Translations under genes and position numbers: made by a program | Notes under the pieces: generated by a model | What the model saw: the letters and a program-made list of their open reading frames with translations, nothing else | Database searches by the model: none | What the model was told of the DNA's origin: nothing | Shown: in pieces, positions 17,377-26,453 of the stretch | Layout: each line of letters begins with the position of its first letter | Numbering within the stretch: the stretch's first letter is position 1 | Assembly: GCA_910586755.1 (NCBI GenBank) | Contig: CAJUJM010000048.1 | Coordinates: forward strand, 1-64,000 | Reading direction: 5' to 3' | Length of the DNA stretch: 64,000 nt | Source: an uncultured Lachnospiraceae bacterium | GTDB taxonomy: Bacteria; Bacillota; Clostridia; Lachnospirales; Lachnospiraceae

Positions 17377-18252
17377 CTATCCCTTCCTTTTGCTGTCCTG
17401 TTCAATATCCCGGTGATCCAGCTTAACTCCCAATTCCTTATGGGAGACAAGGCGGGCGTAAATCTCTCTGGCAATGGTAACAGAGCGATGCTTGCCTCCG
17501 GTACAGCCTACTGCCACCACCAGCTGGTTCTTTCCCTCCGCCACATAGTTGGGAATTAAAAATTCCAGCATATCGTAAATCTTTGTCAAAAAAACCTCTG
17601 CCGTGCCGCCTCTTTTTACATACTCCTGAACCGGCGTTTCCTCGCCGGTATGCTGGCGCAGTTCCTCCACATAGTAGGGATTGGGAAGGAACCGGACGTC
17701 AAAGACCAGATCCGCGTCCGCGGGGATGCCGTATTTAAAGCCAAAGGACAGCACCGTAACAAACAGGTTCTGGTATCCCTGATTCTCAGTAAATATCTTC
17801 TCCAGCTCCTGGCGCAATTCCTTTGTCAATAATTGGCTGGTGTCAATAATATAATCGGCTGCTTTCTTTAAAAATGCCAGCCGTTCCCGCTCCTTTGCAA
17901 TGCCTTCATCAATCCGTCCTGCCCCGGCTAAAGGATGCTTTCTGCGGGTTTCTTTATAGCGTTTGATTAAAACCTTGTCTCCGGCGTCCAAAAACAGGAT
18001 CTCAAATGCTGTTTTATTTTCCCGCCATTTTTTCAGGATACTTCCAAGGGCAGACAGTTCTTCTCCGCTCCGGATATCAATTCCTAAGGCAATGTTCTGG
18101 ATATCCCCGGGACTTTCCAATATCAACTCTGTAAAACGGCCTATCAGTGAAATCGGCAGGTTATCCACACAGTAGAATCCCATATCCTCCAGCATTTTCA
18201 GGGCAATGGTTTTTCCGGCTCCGGACATTCCCGTGACAATCACCAGTTTCAT
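17377..18252 (-). CDS. rapZ: RNase adapter / nucleotide-binding protein RapZ (YvcJ)
   Basis: 291-residue P-loop protein. Walker A GMSGAGKT lies at 8-15. The C-terminal domain contains the family signature VGCTGGKHRSV (about 247). Enterobacterial RapZ guides RNase E to GlmZ small RNA; the Bacillus homologue YvcJ hydrolyses GTP and affects competence. It lies between murB and whiA. The yvcK gene usually found between rapZ and whiA is absent. Confidence 0.95.
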   Translation of the reverse strand: MKLVIVTGMSGAGKTIALKMLEDMGFYCVDNLPISLIGRFTELILESPGDIQNIALGIDIRSGEELSALGSILKKWRENKTAFEILFLDAGDKVLIKRYKETRRKHPLAGAGRIDEGIAKERERLAFLKKAADYIIDTSQLLTKELRQELEKIFTENQGYQNLFVTVLSFGFKYGIPADADLVFDVRFLPNPYYVEELRQHTGEETPVQEYVKRGGTAEVFLTKIYDMLEFLIPNYVAEGKNQLVVAVGCTGGKHRSVTIAREIYARLVSHKELGVKLDHRDIEQDSKRKG

Positions 18253-18278
18253 ATCAGGTTTCCTCCAAATGTATGCTT

Positions 18279-19190
18279 TTAAAACTCTCCCAGACGCTTT
18301 ATTTCCATTTCAAGCTCTACTCCAAATTGATCCTTTACCCGGTCTCTTACCTGGCGGCACAGCTCTATGATATCCGATGATGTGGCATTCCCCCGGTTAA
18401 TGACAAAGCCGCAGTGCTTTTCGGATACCTGTGCTCCCCCTACGGAAAATCCCTTAAGCCCGGCATCCTCAATCAGCTTTCCGGCAAACCAGCCTTCCGG
18501 CCGCTTAAAGGTGCTTCCAGCGCTGGGATACTCCAGGGGCTGCTTTTCTTTGCGTTTCTCTGCCAGCTCTTCCATCCTGGCCTGGATAGAGGACTTATCT
18601 CCCTGCTGAAGCTGAAGAAGGGCGGAGAGTACGATATATCCTTCCCTCTGAATACAGCTGGTCCTGTAGCCCAGCTCAAGCTCTTCTCCGGAAATGGCTT
18701 TTACCTCTCCCTCCCCGGTAAGAACCCGGGCAGAAATCAACACCTGCTTCATTTCCCCGCCGTAAGCCCCGGCGTTCATCACCACCGCTCCTCCCAGAGT
18801 TCCCGGGATTCCCGCGGCAAATTCGAAGCCGGTTAAAGAGCTGGCAAGGGCCTGTCTGGCAATGCGGGACAGCAAGGCTCCCGCTCCTGCCCGGATTCTG
18901 GTCCCTTCATTCTGAATCTGAGAAAATCCCTCCTCCATGGAGATTATGACTCCCTCATATCCTTTGTCGCTGATCAAAAGGTTGCTCCCGTTTCCCAGAA
19001 TATAGTAGGGCATATGCTCCTGCCTGCAAAGCTTTATCACGGCGGAAAGCTCTTCTGTACAGGAGGGGGAAACAAAATAGGCCGCCGGGCCTCCTGTCCG
19101 GAATGTGGTATGCTGTTTCATAGGCTCTCCGGTTTTGATCCGTTCCGGGTCTTTCGCCGCTTTTGTAAGCCTTAATAAGAAATCAGACAT
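18279..19190 (-). CDS. murB: UDP-N-acetylenolpyruvoylglucosamine reductase
   Basis: FAD enzyme that reduces UDP-GlcNAc-enolpyruvate to UDP-MurNAc in peptidoglycan synthesis. 303 residues. Substrate and FAD segments visible: HTTFRTGGPAAYF, LGNGSNLLISDKGYEGV, GIPGTLGGAVVMNAGAYGGEM and YPSAGSTFKRP, whose Ser is the catalytic acid. IEDAGLKGFSVGGAQVSEKH and a C-terminal Glu complete a type II enzyme. Part of the hprK-murB-rapZ-whiA operon. Confidence 0.96.
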   Translation of the reverse strand: MSDFLLRLTKAAKDPERIKTGEPMKQHTTFRTGGPAAYFVSPSCTEELSAVIKLCRQEHMPYYILGNGSNLLISDKGYEGVIISMEEGFSQIQNEGTRIRAGAGALLSRIARQALASSLTGFEFAAGIPGTLGGAVVMNAGAYGGEMKQVLISARVLTGEGEVKAISGEELELGYRTSCIQREGYIVLSALLQLQQGDKSSIQARMEELAEKRKEKQPLEYPSAGSTFKRPEGWFAGKLIEDAGLKGFSVGGAQVSEKHCGFVINRGNATSSDIIELCRQVRDRVKDQFGVELEMEIKRLGEF

Positions 19191-19205
19191 CGCTTCTCCT
19201 CCCCA

Positions 19206-20135
19206 TCAGATCCCCTGTCTGGACAGGTTGGCCTGAACACGGTTATAAAGCTCTTTAGCTGCATTGTAGCCCATCTTTTTCTGCCGGTGGTTTACTGCAG
19301 CAGACTCTACGATAATAGCCAGATTCCGGCCCGGCCGGATGGGAATGGAGTGGCAGACCACCCGGTTTCCCAAAAATTCCGTATATTGATCCTCCAGCCC
19401 CAGTCTGTCGTACTCTTTGTCTTTGTTCCAGTCTTCCAGCTTAATAACCATGTCAATGGACTGGGTATCTTTTACGCTCTCAACGCCAAACAAGGTCTTT
19501 ACGTCGATAATCCCGATGCCTCTCAGCTCAATAAAATGTCTGGTAATGTCCGGCGCGCTTCCAATCAGGGTGTCGTCGCTGACCTTGCGAAGCTCTACCA
19601 CATCGTCAGTGACCAGACGGTGTCCCCTTTTAATCAGTTCCAGGGCCGCCTCGCTTTTCCCTATGCCGCTCTCGCCCATAATCAATACACCCTCGCCGAA
19701 TACGTCCACCAGCACGCCGTGGATGCTGATGCAGGGAGCCAGCTTTACATTGAGCCAGCGGATTACCTCTGCCATCAAATCTGAGGTGGCCTTGTTGGAA
19801 ACCAGGCAGGGCACGCCGTGATGGTTGGCCATTTCCAGCATATCCTCATCCGGCCCCATATTCCGGCTGTAAATCAGGCAGGGAATCTGGCAGACCAGCA
19901 GCTTGTCATAAATTTCCCGCTTGCGCTCTGAGGTTAAATTATTTAAATATGCCTGCTCCACAAATCCGATAATCTGAACCCGTTCATTATCAAAATGCTC
20001 AAAAAATCCGGTCAGCTGAAGAGCCGGACGGTTGACATCCGGGTGGGATACCACGATTTTATCCGTATCAATCTCAGGGGTCATATTTTCTAATTGGAGC
20101 TTATCGATAATTTCGGTAATCGTTACGCCATACAT
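19206..20135 (-). CDS. hprK: HPr kinase/phosphorylase
   Basis: Bifunctional enzyme that phosphorylates Ser46 of HPr and Crh when fructose 1,6-bisphosphate and ATP are high, and removes the phosphate at high Pi; the master switch of carbon catabolite control in Firmicutes. 309 residues. The N-terminal domain spans 1-128. The P-loop GESGIGKS is at 154-161. The HPr kinase signature follows with LRGIGIIDVKTLFG (about 207). A Crh-like target is encoded four genes downstream, and pfkA, which makes the activating metabolite, is in the next operon. Confidence 0.96.
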   Translation of the reverse strand: MYGVTITEIIDKLQLENMTPEIDTDKIVVSHPDVNRPALQLTGFFEHFDNERVQIIGFVEQAYLNNLTSERKREIYDKLLVCQIPCLIYSRNMGPDEDMLEMANHHGVPCLVSNKATSDLMAEVIRWLNVKLAPCISIHGVLVDVFGEGVLIMGESGIGKSEAALELIKRGHRLVTDDVVELRKVSDDTLIGSAPDITRHFIELRGIGIIDVKTLFGVESVKDTQSIDMVIKLEDWNKDKEYDRLGLEDQYTEFLGNRVVCHSIPIRPGRNLAIIVESAAVNHRQKKMGYNAAKELYNRVQANLSRQGI

Positions 20136-20194
20136 AGACCATTCTCCTTTGCTTCACATTGATGTTAATCCTATCTATATAGTATACAAGCTTT

Positions 20195-22075
20195 CTATGG
20201 GGTTTGACAAGCAGGTTTTCGGAAAAATCCCCATACTGCTTCCGCTGCCTGCCGGTTCATTCCCGGAACCTTTAAAAGATCCTCCACCGAAGCCTGCTGA
20301 ATCTTTTCAATCTCCTTAAAATACCGCATAAGAGCCTTTCTCCTGGAAGGGCCGATGCCGCTGATATCATCTAAAATCGATTTCACCTGGGTCTTGCTTC
20401 TTAAGCTTCTGTGGTATTCAATGGCAAACCGGTGGGCCTCGTCCTGAATTCGGGTAATGAGGCGGAACCCTTCTGAGTGGCGGTCTATGGGAATCTCCAC
20501 ATTATCGTAATAAAGCCCTCTGGTCCGGTGGCTGTCGTCCTTTACCATTCCGCAGACCGGGATAGCAAGTTCCAGCTCCGAAAGTACCTTAAGGGCAATG
20601 TTTACCTGGCCTCTGCCGCCGTCCATCATAATCAGATCCGGAAAACGGGTAAAGCTTCCGTAAGAAATATCCATGCCCTTTTCTTTCAGCTCCCTGGCCT
20701 CCTCAAGGCCGTGGGAAAACCGCCTTTTTAATACTTCCTCCATGGATGCGTAATCATTGGGACCCTGAACCGTGCGGATACGGAATTTGCGGTAATCGCT
20801 TCGTTTAGGCTTTCCATCCTCATAGACAATCATCGATCCTACCGACTCCACACCGCTGATATTGGAGATATCAAAGGCCTCAATGCGGCTGACTTTCGGC
20901 AGATTAATCCAGGATCCCACCTGGTTCATGGCTCCTATAGTCCGCAGCTCTTCCCTCTTAATCTTCTCCGAATCCTGTATCAGCACCATGGATGCGTTTT
21001 TGGCCGCCAGTTCCACCAGCCGCTCCTTATCCCCTTTCTGAGGCGTCGTAATGTGCACCTTCTGGCCTCGCTTTGCGCTTAACCACTGGGTAATGATTTC
21101 TTCGTCCTCCAGGGGGGCCTGAACCCACAGCTCCCTGGGGATAAAAGGAGTTCCGGCATAAAACTGTTTGACGAAGCTGGTTAAAACTGCTCCTTTTTCC
21201 TCATCCATTGCAACAGACAGGCGGAAATGATCCCGTCCGATTAACTTCCCTTCCCGGACGAAGAATACCTGAACCACCGCGTCCTCCCCCGCCTTTGCCA
21301 TGGCGATAATGTCCCGGTCTTCCATGCTTTGACTGGTGATTTTCTGTTTTTGGGCAATATGTTTGACGCTGGTCAGCAGATCCCGGTACTCAATGGCTTT
21401 CTCAAAATCCATATTGTCGGAGGCCTCCAGCATCTTTTCCTCCAGAGATTTCACCACCGGATCGAAATTTCCGTTTAAAAACTCCAAAGCCTGGTTAAAT
21501 CCGGCCCGGTAGTCCTCCTTGCTGATATATCCCTGACAGGGGGCCTGACACTGCTTAATGTGGTAATTCAGACACGGCCTCTCTTTTCCCTCATCCCTGG
21601 GAAGCACTCTCTGGCAGGTGCGGATCTGGTAAAGCTTGCACACCAGATCCAAGGTATCCTTTACCGCTCCGGAACTGGTATAGGGGCCAAAATACCGGCT
21701 TTTATCCCGTTTCATGGTGCGGGCAAACTGGAGTCTGGGGTAATCCTCATACACGGTGGCCCTGATATAGGGATACCCTTTGTCGTCCTTCAACATGGTG
21801 TTGTATCTGGGCCGGTATTCCTTAATCAGGTTACATTCCAATACCAGGGCTTCCATCTCCGAGTCTGTGATAATGTATTCAAATCTGGCAATTTTTGAGA
21901 CCATCTGCTGGATTTTGGCTGTCTTGTTTCTGCTGCTCTGAAAATACTGGCGGACCCGGTTTTTCAGGCTTACGGCCTTACCTACATATATGATCTCGTC
22001 CTTTCCATCATGCATCAAATAGACTCCCGGCTGAGCCGGAAGCTTTTTTAATTCTTCTTCAATATCAAAAACCAT
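20195..22075 (-). CDS. uvrC: Excinuclease ABC subunit C
   Basis: Makes both incisions in nucleotide excision repair. 626 residues. The N-terminal GIY-YIG nuclease domain (PGVYLMHDGKDEIIYVGKAV, 15-34) makes the 3' cut. A UVR motif near 205-240 binds UvrB. The RNase H-like domain contains FDISNISGVESVGSM and DLIMMDGGRGQ for the 5' cut. A C-terminal helix-hairpin-helix (ISGIGPSRRKALMRYF) binds DNA. First gene of the operon leading into hprK. Confidence 0.97.
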   Translation of the reverse strand: MVFDIEEELKKLPAQPGVYLMHDGKDEIIYVGKAVSLKNRVRQYFQSSRNKTAKIQQMVSKIARFEYIITDSEMEALVLECNLIKEYRPRYNTMLKDDKGYPYIRATVYEDYPRLQFARTMKRDKSRYFGPYTSSGAVKDTLDLVCKLYQIRTCQRVLPRDEGKERPCLNYHIKQCQAPCQGYISKEDYRAGFNQALEFLNGNFDPVVKSLEEKMLEASDNMDFEKAIEYRDLLTSVKHIAQKQKITSQSMEDRDIIAMAKAGEDAVVQVFFVREGKLIGRDHFRLSVAMDEEKGAVLTSFVKQFYAGTPFIPRELWVQAPLEDEEIITQWLSAKRGQKVHITTPQKGDKERLVELAAKNASMVLIQDSEKIKREELRTIGAMNQVGSWINLPKVSRIEAFDISNISGVESVGSMIVYEDGKPKRSDYRKFRIRTVQGPNDYASMEEVLKRRFSHGLEEARELKEKGMDISYGSFTRFPDLIMMDGGRGQVNIALKVLSELELAIPVCGMVKDDSHRTRGLYYDNVEIPIDRHSEGFRLITRIQDEAHRFAIEYHRSLRSKTQVKSILDDISGIGPSRRKALMRYFKEIEKIQQASVEDLLKVPGMNRQAAEAVWGFFRKPACQTP

Positions 22076-22142
22076 ACAATCCTCCTAAACGTTTCTGCCC
22101 TGGCGGCGGATCCGGCAAACGGTATGAGGAAAGCCGGCTCCA

Positions 22143-22688
22143 TCAGCGCAGCCGGCTTCCATCGTACTTTTTTCTTGTCTCCAGGATCTTTACCAGCTGG
22201 TTTCGCTGACTGTCCTCATCCCCGGATAAGGGAGAAAGATCCAGCGCCACATAGATGCTGTCCAGCTCCTTCTGGGTAATTTTCCCCTTCATTGCCTTTA
22301 AAATCTCAATCTTCTGCCCCCCGTCTTCTGCATCCAAAAACTCAATCAGAAGAGGATGGGGCTGTCCGTCCGCATCCCTGTCGCAGGCGCTGCTCTCCCC
22401 ATGGCAAAGGGCCTGCTCCTCTGCCTCACAGGACTTTACACAGGCTTCTTTTTGGGCAGGTTCTACCTTCACAAACCGCAGTTCCTGGGCGGCATCCGGA
22501 TACTTTTCTTTGTCTACCGGGCTGTTAAACATAGAAAGGGGCCTGGCATACACCTGATACTCCCCGTAGAGCGCCTGATAAACCACCAGCTTTTCCCCGG
22601 TTTCTGTATGGGAAGCCAGGGCAATCACCTGATACAAGCGTTTTTTAAAATGACGGTAAAATTCACCCGGTCTGGGAATTCTGTCCAT
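22143..22688 (-). CDS. DUF1653 domain protein
   Basis: 181 residues. The N-terminal 65 residues match DUF1653: PRPGEFYRHFKKRLYQVIALA, then a YQALYGEYQVYARPLSMF segment. The remainder is acidic and helical, without membrane segments. Function is unknown in the family. It lies 15 nt after the DUF4015 lipoprotein gene and about 70 nt before uvrC. Confidence 0.8.
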   Translation of the reverse strand: MDRIPRPGEFYRHFKKRLYQVIALASHTETGEKLVVYQALYGEYQVYARPLSMFNSPVDKEKYPDAAQELRFVKVEPAQKEACVKSCEAEEQALCHGESSACDRDADGQPHPLLIEFLDAEDGGQKIEILKAMKGKITQKELDSIYVALDLSPLSGDEDSQRNQLVKILETRKKYDGSRLR

Positions 22689-22702
22689 ATCTTCACCTTA
22701 TC

Positions 22703-24031
22703 CTAATCCTGCGAAAGGGCCTCTCTGGATTCCTTTATGGCTATGGTCTGGGCCTGAGCTTCCTCAGGCGTTAAAAGCGCGCCATAATGATAACGGTTTG
22801 CCGCGCTCCACAAAATCCACTCATCATAGCCGGCGTCATAAACCGCCTGAATCTGGGCCCGTACTTCTGCATCGCCGTACTCAATATAGTGTTCCAAATA
22901 AGAGGCAGTAAAATCCTGGAGCCAGGGCCTGACGGTAGCCAGATTCTGCCCCTCTGCCTCAAATTTTTTCAGTTCTTTCCTGGATCCTTCCAGAGCTTCC
23001 AGAATGGTCTCATACGGTTTGGTATCCGGGTACTCTATCCCAAAATTACCGTTTCCGTAATGGGAAGGATAAATCATGGGACAGATAAAATCCAGGTTGG
23101 CCGCCATCTCTCCGTAAATTTGTCCCACTGTCTGAGCATCTGTGGGGCTTCCGATAATCGTCCCGAATACATCCGCGGACACAAACAAGCCCTCCTCTGC
23201 CAGCTCGTCATAGGCATACTGAATAAACTCGGTAATAATCTGGGGCTTATCCATTCCGTTGGTGTCACTCTCATCGAACACCACATCATCCATGCCCCGT
23301 TCCGTACAGAACCGCACATAATCAAACTGAATCTCGTCAAATCCCACTTCTCCGGCCTTTTTCCCGATCTCCACCAGGTAGTCCCAAACCTCTCTCTTAT
23401 ATGGATCTACCCATGCCTGGCCTTTATTATCCTTGTAAATACTGCCATCGGAACATTTCAGGCACCACTCCGGCTTTTTCTCTGCCAGATAAGGATCCCG
23501 AAAGGCAGGAATCCGGGCAATCATATAGATATTGTGTTCCTTCAGCTTTTTCGCCAGGGCCTCCATATCGCCGATATAAGCCTTTACTGCGTCAATCTCG
23601 TTCACTACCGGGCTGTCCATCTTAAAGGTAACGTTGCCGAAATCGTCCTTTACATCAATTACTACTGTATTCAGCTCGGTGGCGTCAATATAGCGGATAA
23701 TCTCATCCATCCTGGCGGAAGATCCGGCAGTGTTGGCGCTTAAGTAAATCCCTTTTACCTTAACCCGGTTCCGGCCAGGCTTGCTGGAAATCCGAATGAT
23801 CCCGTCCCCGCCGGCGGTCTGCTCTGGCCCGCTTTTTGTCTGGCCTGCTTCTAATGCCTCGCCTTCTGTCAAAGCATCGCCATAGCTTTCTGAGGATCGG
23901 TCCATTGTTCCGTCCCCATCCCTTCTCCTGTCCTCTTCTGTTAAATCCCTAATGGGTTCGTACCGCTTACAGCCCGTCAGGCTGAACATACAGAGCAGAA
24001 GGAAAAGCAGGAGCGCTATCTTTCTTTTCAT
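22703..24031 (-). CDS. Putative glycoside hydrolase lipoprotein (DUF4015)
   Basis: 442 residues. The signal peptide ends in a lipobox (FSLTGC), so it is anchored outside the membrane. A low-complexity linker (about 30-90) precedes a TIM-barrel-like domain with VKGIYLSANTAG, TVVIDVKDDFGNVTF, IYMIARIPAFRDPYLAE and GFDEIQFDYVRF, all typical of the DUF4015 putative glycosyl hydrolases of Firmicutes. Acidic residues in ADVFGTIIGSPTD and DFICPMIYPSHYG are candidate catalytic residues. The substrate is unknown, perhaps a cell-wall or exopolysaccharide glycan. A -10 TATAAT (24137-24142) lies about 105 nt upstream with a poor -35. Confidence 0.82.
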   Translation of the reverse strand: MKRKIALLLFLLLCMFSLTGCKRYEPIRDLTEEDRRRDGDGTMDRSSESYGDALTEGEALEAGQTKSGPEQTAGGDGIIRISSKPGRNRVKVKGIYLSANTAGSSARMDEIIRYIDATELNTVVIDVKDDFGNVTFKMDSPVVNEIDAVKAYIGDMEALAKKLKEHNIYMIARIPAFRDPYLAEKKPEWCLKCSDGSIYKDNKGQAWVDPYKREVWDYLVEIGKKAGEVGFDEIQFDYVRFCTERGMDDVVFDESDTNGMDKPQIITEFIQYAYDELAEEGLFVSADVFGTIIGSPTDAQTVGQIYGEMAANLDFICPMIYPSHYGNGNFGIEYPDTKPYETILEALEGSRKELKKFEAEGQNLATVRPWLQDFTASYLEHYIEYGDAEVRAQIQAVYDAGYDEWILWSAANRYHYGALLTPEEAQAQTIAIKESREALSQD

Positions 24032-24231
24032 AAAAGCATCCTCTTTTTCTTTCTAATGGTCATAAGTAATCGTCCTATAATCGCTGATAAAGGCTATTTT
24101 ACCACATATTTTGGGATTAGCCAAGCATTTTGGCATATTATAGGCAAAGGATTCCCCACATTTAAGGTGTTTTAGGGTTGGGGAAGCATGAAATGCGGAG
24201 CAATCTGTGGGATCAGGAGTCAAAATACCTT

Positions 24232-24260
24232 TTGACCCGGGCATTTTATTATGGTATGAT
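24232..24260 (+). promoter_or_regulatory. Promoter of the DUF1846 gene
   Basis: Plus strand: -35 TTGACC (24232-24237), 17-bp spacer, -10 TATGAT (24255-24260), 45 nt before the start codon. Confidence 0.75.
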
Positions 24261-24304
24261 GGTACTTGAGATTTTACTTCAAAGAAGAGGAGAGTCCTTG
24301 TTGT

Positions 24305-25783
24305 ATGAAAATCGGATTTGACAACAACCAGTATCTTACTATGCAGTCCCAACATATCCGGGAGCGGATCGGGCAGTTTGGGGACAAGCTTTACCTGGAG
24401 TTTGGCGGCAAGCTCTTTGACGACTATCACGCGTCCCGGGTCCTTCCCGGATTTGCTCCGGACAGCAAGCTGCGGATGCTTCTTCAGCTGGCGGATCAGG
24501 CCGAGATTCTTATTGCCATCAGCGCCTCTGACATTGAAAAGAATAAGGTCCGCGGCGATTTGGGCATTACCTATGACGTAGATGTCCTCCGCCTTATTCA
24601 GGAGTATACGGACAAGGGGCTGTATGTGGGAAGCGTTGTCATCACCCAGTATTCCGGACAATCCAGCGCGGATCAGTTTAAAATCAAATTAGAGCACATG
24701 GGCATCCGGGTATACCGCCATTATATTATCGAGGGTTATCCCAGCAATGTGCCTCTGATTGTCAGCGATGCAGGCTACGGAAAAAATGATTATATCGAGA
24801 CATCAAAGCCTCTGGTTATCATCACCGCCCCCGGACCGGGAAGCGGCAAGATGGCCACCTGCCTTTCTCAGCTCTACCATGAGAACAAGCGGGGGATCAA
24901 AGCCGGTTATGCCAAATTTGAGACCTTTCCCATCTGGAACCTGCCTTTAAAGCATCCCATTAATCTGGCCTATGAGGCTGCCACTGCTGACTTAAATGAT
25001 GTAAATATGATCGACCCATTCCATCTGGAGGCATACGGGACCACTGCGGTCAACTACAACCGGGATGTGGAGATTTTTCCGGTGCTCAATGCCATTTTTG
25101 AAGGAATCTATGGAGAAAGCCCCTACAAGTCCCCCACAGATATGGGGGTAAATATGGTCGGCAAATGCATTGTGGATAATGATGTATGCTGCAGGGCTTC
25201 CTGCCAGGAAATTATACGCCGGTACTATGAATCTCTGGTCCGTCTGGTCCACGAGGAGGCTACCCAGGAGGAAGTCTACAAAATCGAGCTTTTGATGAAG
25301 CAGGCCCATACTAATCCGGATATGCGTACTGTAATAAAGCCCTGTAAGGAACTGGCAGATTCTATCAAAGCTCCGGCTGCTGCTATGGAGCTGGAGGACG
25401 GAACCATTGTCACAGGCAAAACCAGCAATTTGCTGGGGGCCTCCGCCGCTCTCTTGTTAAACGCAGTTAAGGTTCTGGGGGATATTCCCCATGATGTTCA
25501 CCTGATTGCCCCTTCCGCCATAGAGCCGATTCAGACCTTAAAAACCAATTATCTGGGCAGCAAAAATCCCCGCCTCCACACAGACGAGGTTCTCATTGCC
25601 CTGTCCATGTGCGCCGCCACAGACCACAATGCACAGGTTGCTTTGGAGCAGCTTCCCAAGCTCCGGGGATGTCAGGTTCATACTTCGGTTATGCTGTCCT
25701 CCGTGGATATTACCATGTTTAAGAAATTGGGCGTTCAGCTGACTTCTGAGCCTATTTATGAGCATAAGAAAATTTATCACTAG
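24305..25783 (+). CDS. DUF1846 domain protein
   Basis: About 492 residues from the Met at 24305, preceded by AAGAGGAGAG; a longer in-frame reading from 24266 would overlap the ribosome binding site. The sequence matches the DUF1846 family: MKIGFDNNQYL at the N-terminus and TAPGPGSGKMATCLSQLYHE near 180, a P-loop-like glycine-rich segment. GADLNDVNMIDPFH-type and NYNRDVEIFPVL segments follow. Homologues occur across Firmicutes, some with solved structures, but the function is not established. Monocistronic, divergent from the DUF4015 gene, with its own promoter and terminator. Confidence 0.88.
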   Translation: MKIGFDNNQYLTMQSQHIRERIGQFGDKLYLEFGGKLFDDYHASRVLPGFAPDSKLRMLLQLADQAEILIAISASDIEKNKVRGDLGITYDVDVLRLIQEYTDKGLYVGSVVITQYSGQSSADQFKIKLEHMGIRVYRHYIIEGYPSNVPLIVSDAGYGKNDYIETSKPLVIITAPGPGSGKMATCLSQLYHENKRGIKAGYAKFETFPIWNLPLKHPINLAYEAATADLNDVNMIDPFHLEAYGTTAVNYNRDVEIFPVLNAIFEGIYGESPYKSPTDMGVNMVGKCIVDNDVCCRASCQEIIRRYYESLVRLVHEEATQEEVYKIELLMKQAHTNPDMRTVIKPCKELADSIKAPAAAMELEDGTIVTGKTSNLLGASAALLLNAVKVLGDIPHDVHLIAPSAIEPIQTLKTNYLGSKNPRLHTDEVLIALSMCAATDHNAQVALEQLPKLRGCQVHTSVMLSSVDITMFKKLGVQLTSEPIYEHKKIYH

Positions 25784-25814
25784 ACAGGGCTGAGTCTGGA
25801 ACAAGCTCTGACTT

Positions 25815-25866
25815 AAAAACCCTCAGCGGGCAAGGGCACACGCCCTTTTGTCCACTGAGGGTTTTT
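25815..25866. terminator. Bidirectional terminator
   Basis: AAAAACCCTCAG pairs with CTGAGGGTTTTT, with a smaller inner GGGCA...GCCC stem. A/T tracts on both sides serve the convergent DUF1846 (plus) and nitroreductase (minus) genes. Confidence 0.9.
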
Positions 25867-25883
25867 CTTAGGTATCCAGGCAA

Positions 25884-26453
25884 TTACACCAAAATCTCTT
25901 CCAGACTTCTCTTGGGAACGTAGTGGGTCTGGTTTTCATCCCGGTAATACTTAACGCTACCATCCTCTCCCGCCGGAACTATCACCACCTTCTCCTTGGG
26001 CTTTCCCAGGGCAAGCACCAGGCTGACGGCGTAGCGCTCTGTATCCAGCTCTAAAGCTTTTGCCAGGGCCTGACGGTCAAGGCTTCCTATCATGCAGCCT
26101 CCCAGGCCCTTTTCTACAGCCCCCAGCATAATGGTCTGCACAGCAATTCCTTCATCCCACATCTTATTTTTTCCAATAGTCTGATCGCATAAAACAACAA
26201 TGTAGGCAGAAGGGCGTTCTCCTTCTTCCGGCCCGTCCCAGTCAGGCAGATCCCTGGCCCAAATCAGGGCAGGGTATACCTTTTTGCAAGCCTCTTCATC
26301 TGCAACCAGACGGTATTTGAGAGGCTGGTGATTACCGGCGCTGCCTGTCATTCTGGCTAAATCCACCAGCTCCTTTAATGTTTCCATGCTGATTTTCTCT
26401 TCCTGATAAAACCGGCGGTAAGAGCGGTTTACTGCTACCAAATCCTTTAACAT
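25884..26453 (-). CDS. Nitroreductase family protein
   Basis: FMN-dependent NAD(P)H oxidoreductase fold, 189 residues. The FMN-phosphate segment RSYRRFYQ and MTGSAGNHQPLKYRLV near the N-terminus are typical. GLGGCMIGSLDRQAL is the second FMN contact, and ALGKPKEKVVIVP closes the core. Its first codons overlap the end of ftsH (7 nt), so it is translated from the ftsH transcript. Substrate unknown. Confidence 0.88.
   Translation of the reverse strand: MLKDLVAVNRSYRRFYQEEKISMETLKELVDLARMTGSAGNHQPLKYRLVADEEACKKVYPALIWARDLPDWDGPEEGERPSAYIVVLCDQTIGKNKMWDEGIAVQTIMLGAVEKGLGGCMIGSLDRQALAKALELDTERYAVSLVLALGKPKEKVVIVPAGEDGSVKYYRDENQTHYVPKRSLEEILV

Noticed and set aside
24053..24661. 202-codon minus-strand frame opposite the start of the DUF1846 gene
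   Set aside because: It overlaps a well supported conserved gene and its promoter, and shows no family resemblance.
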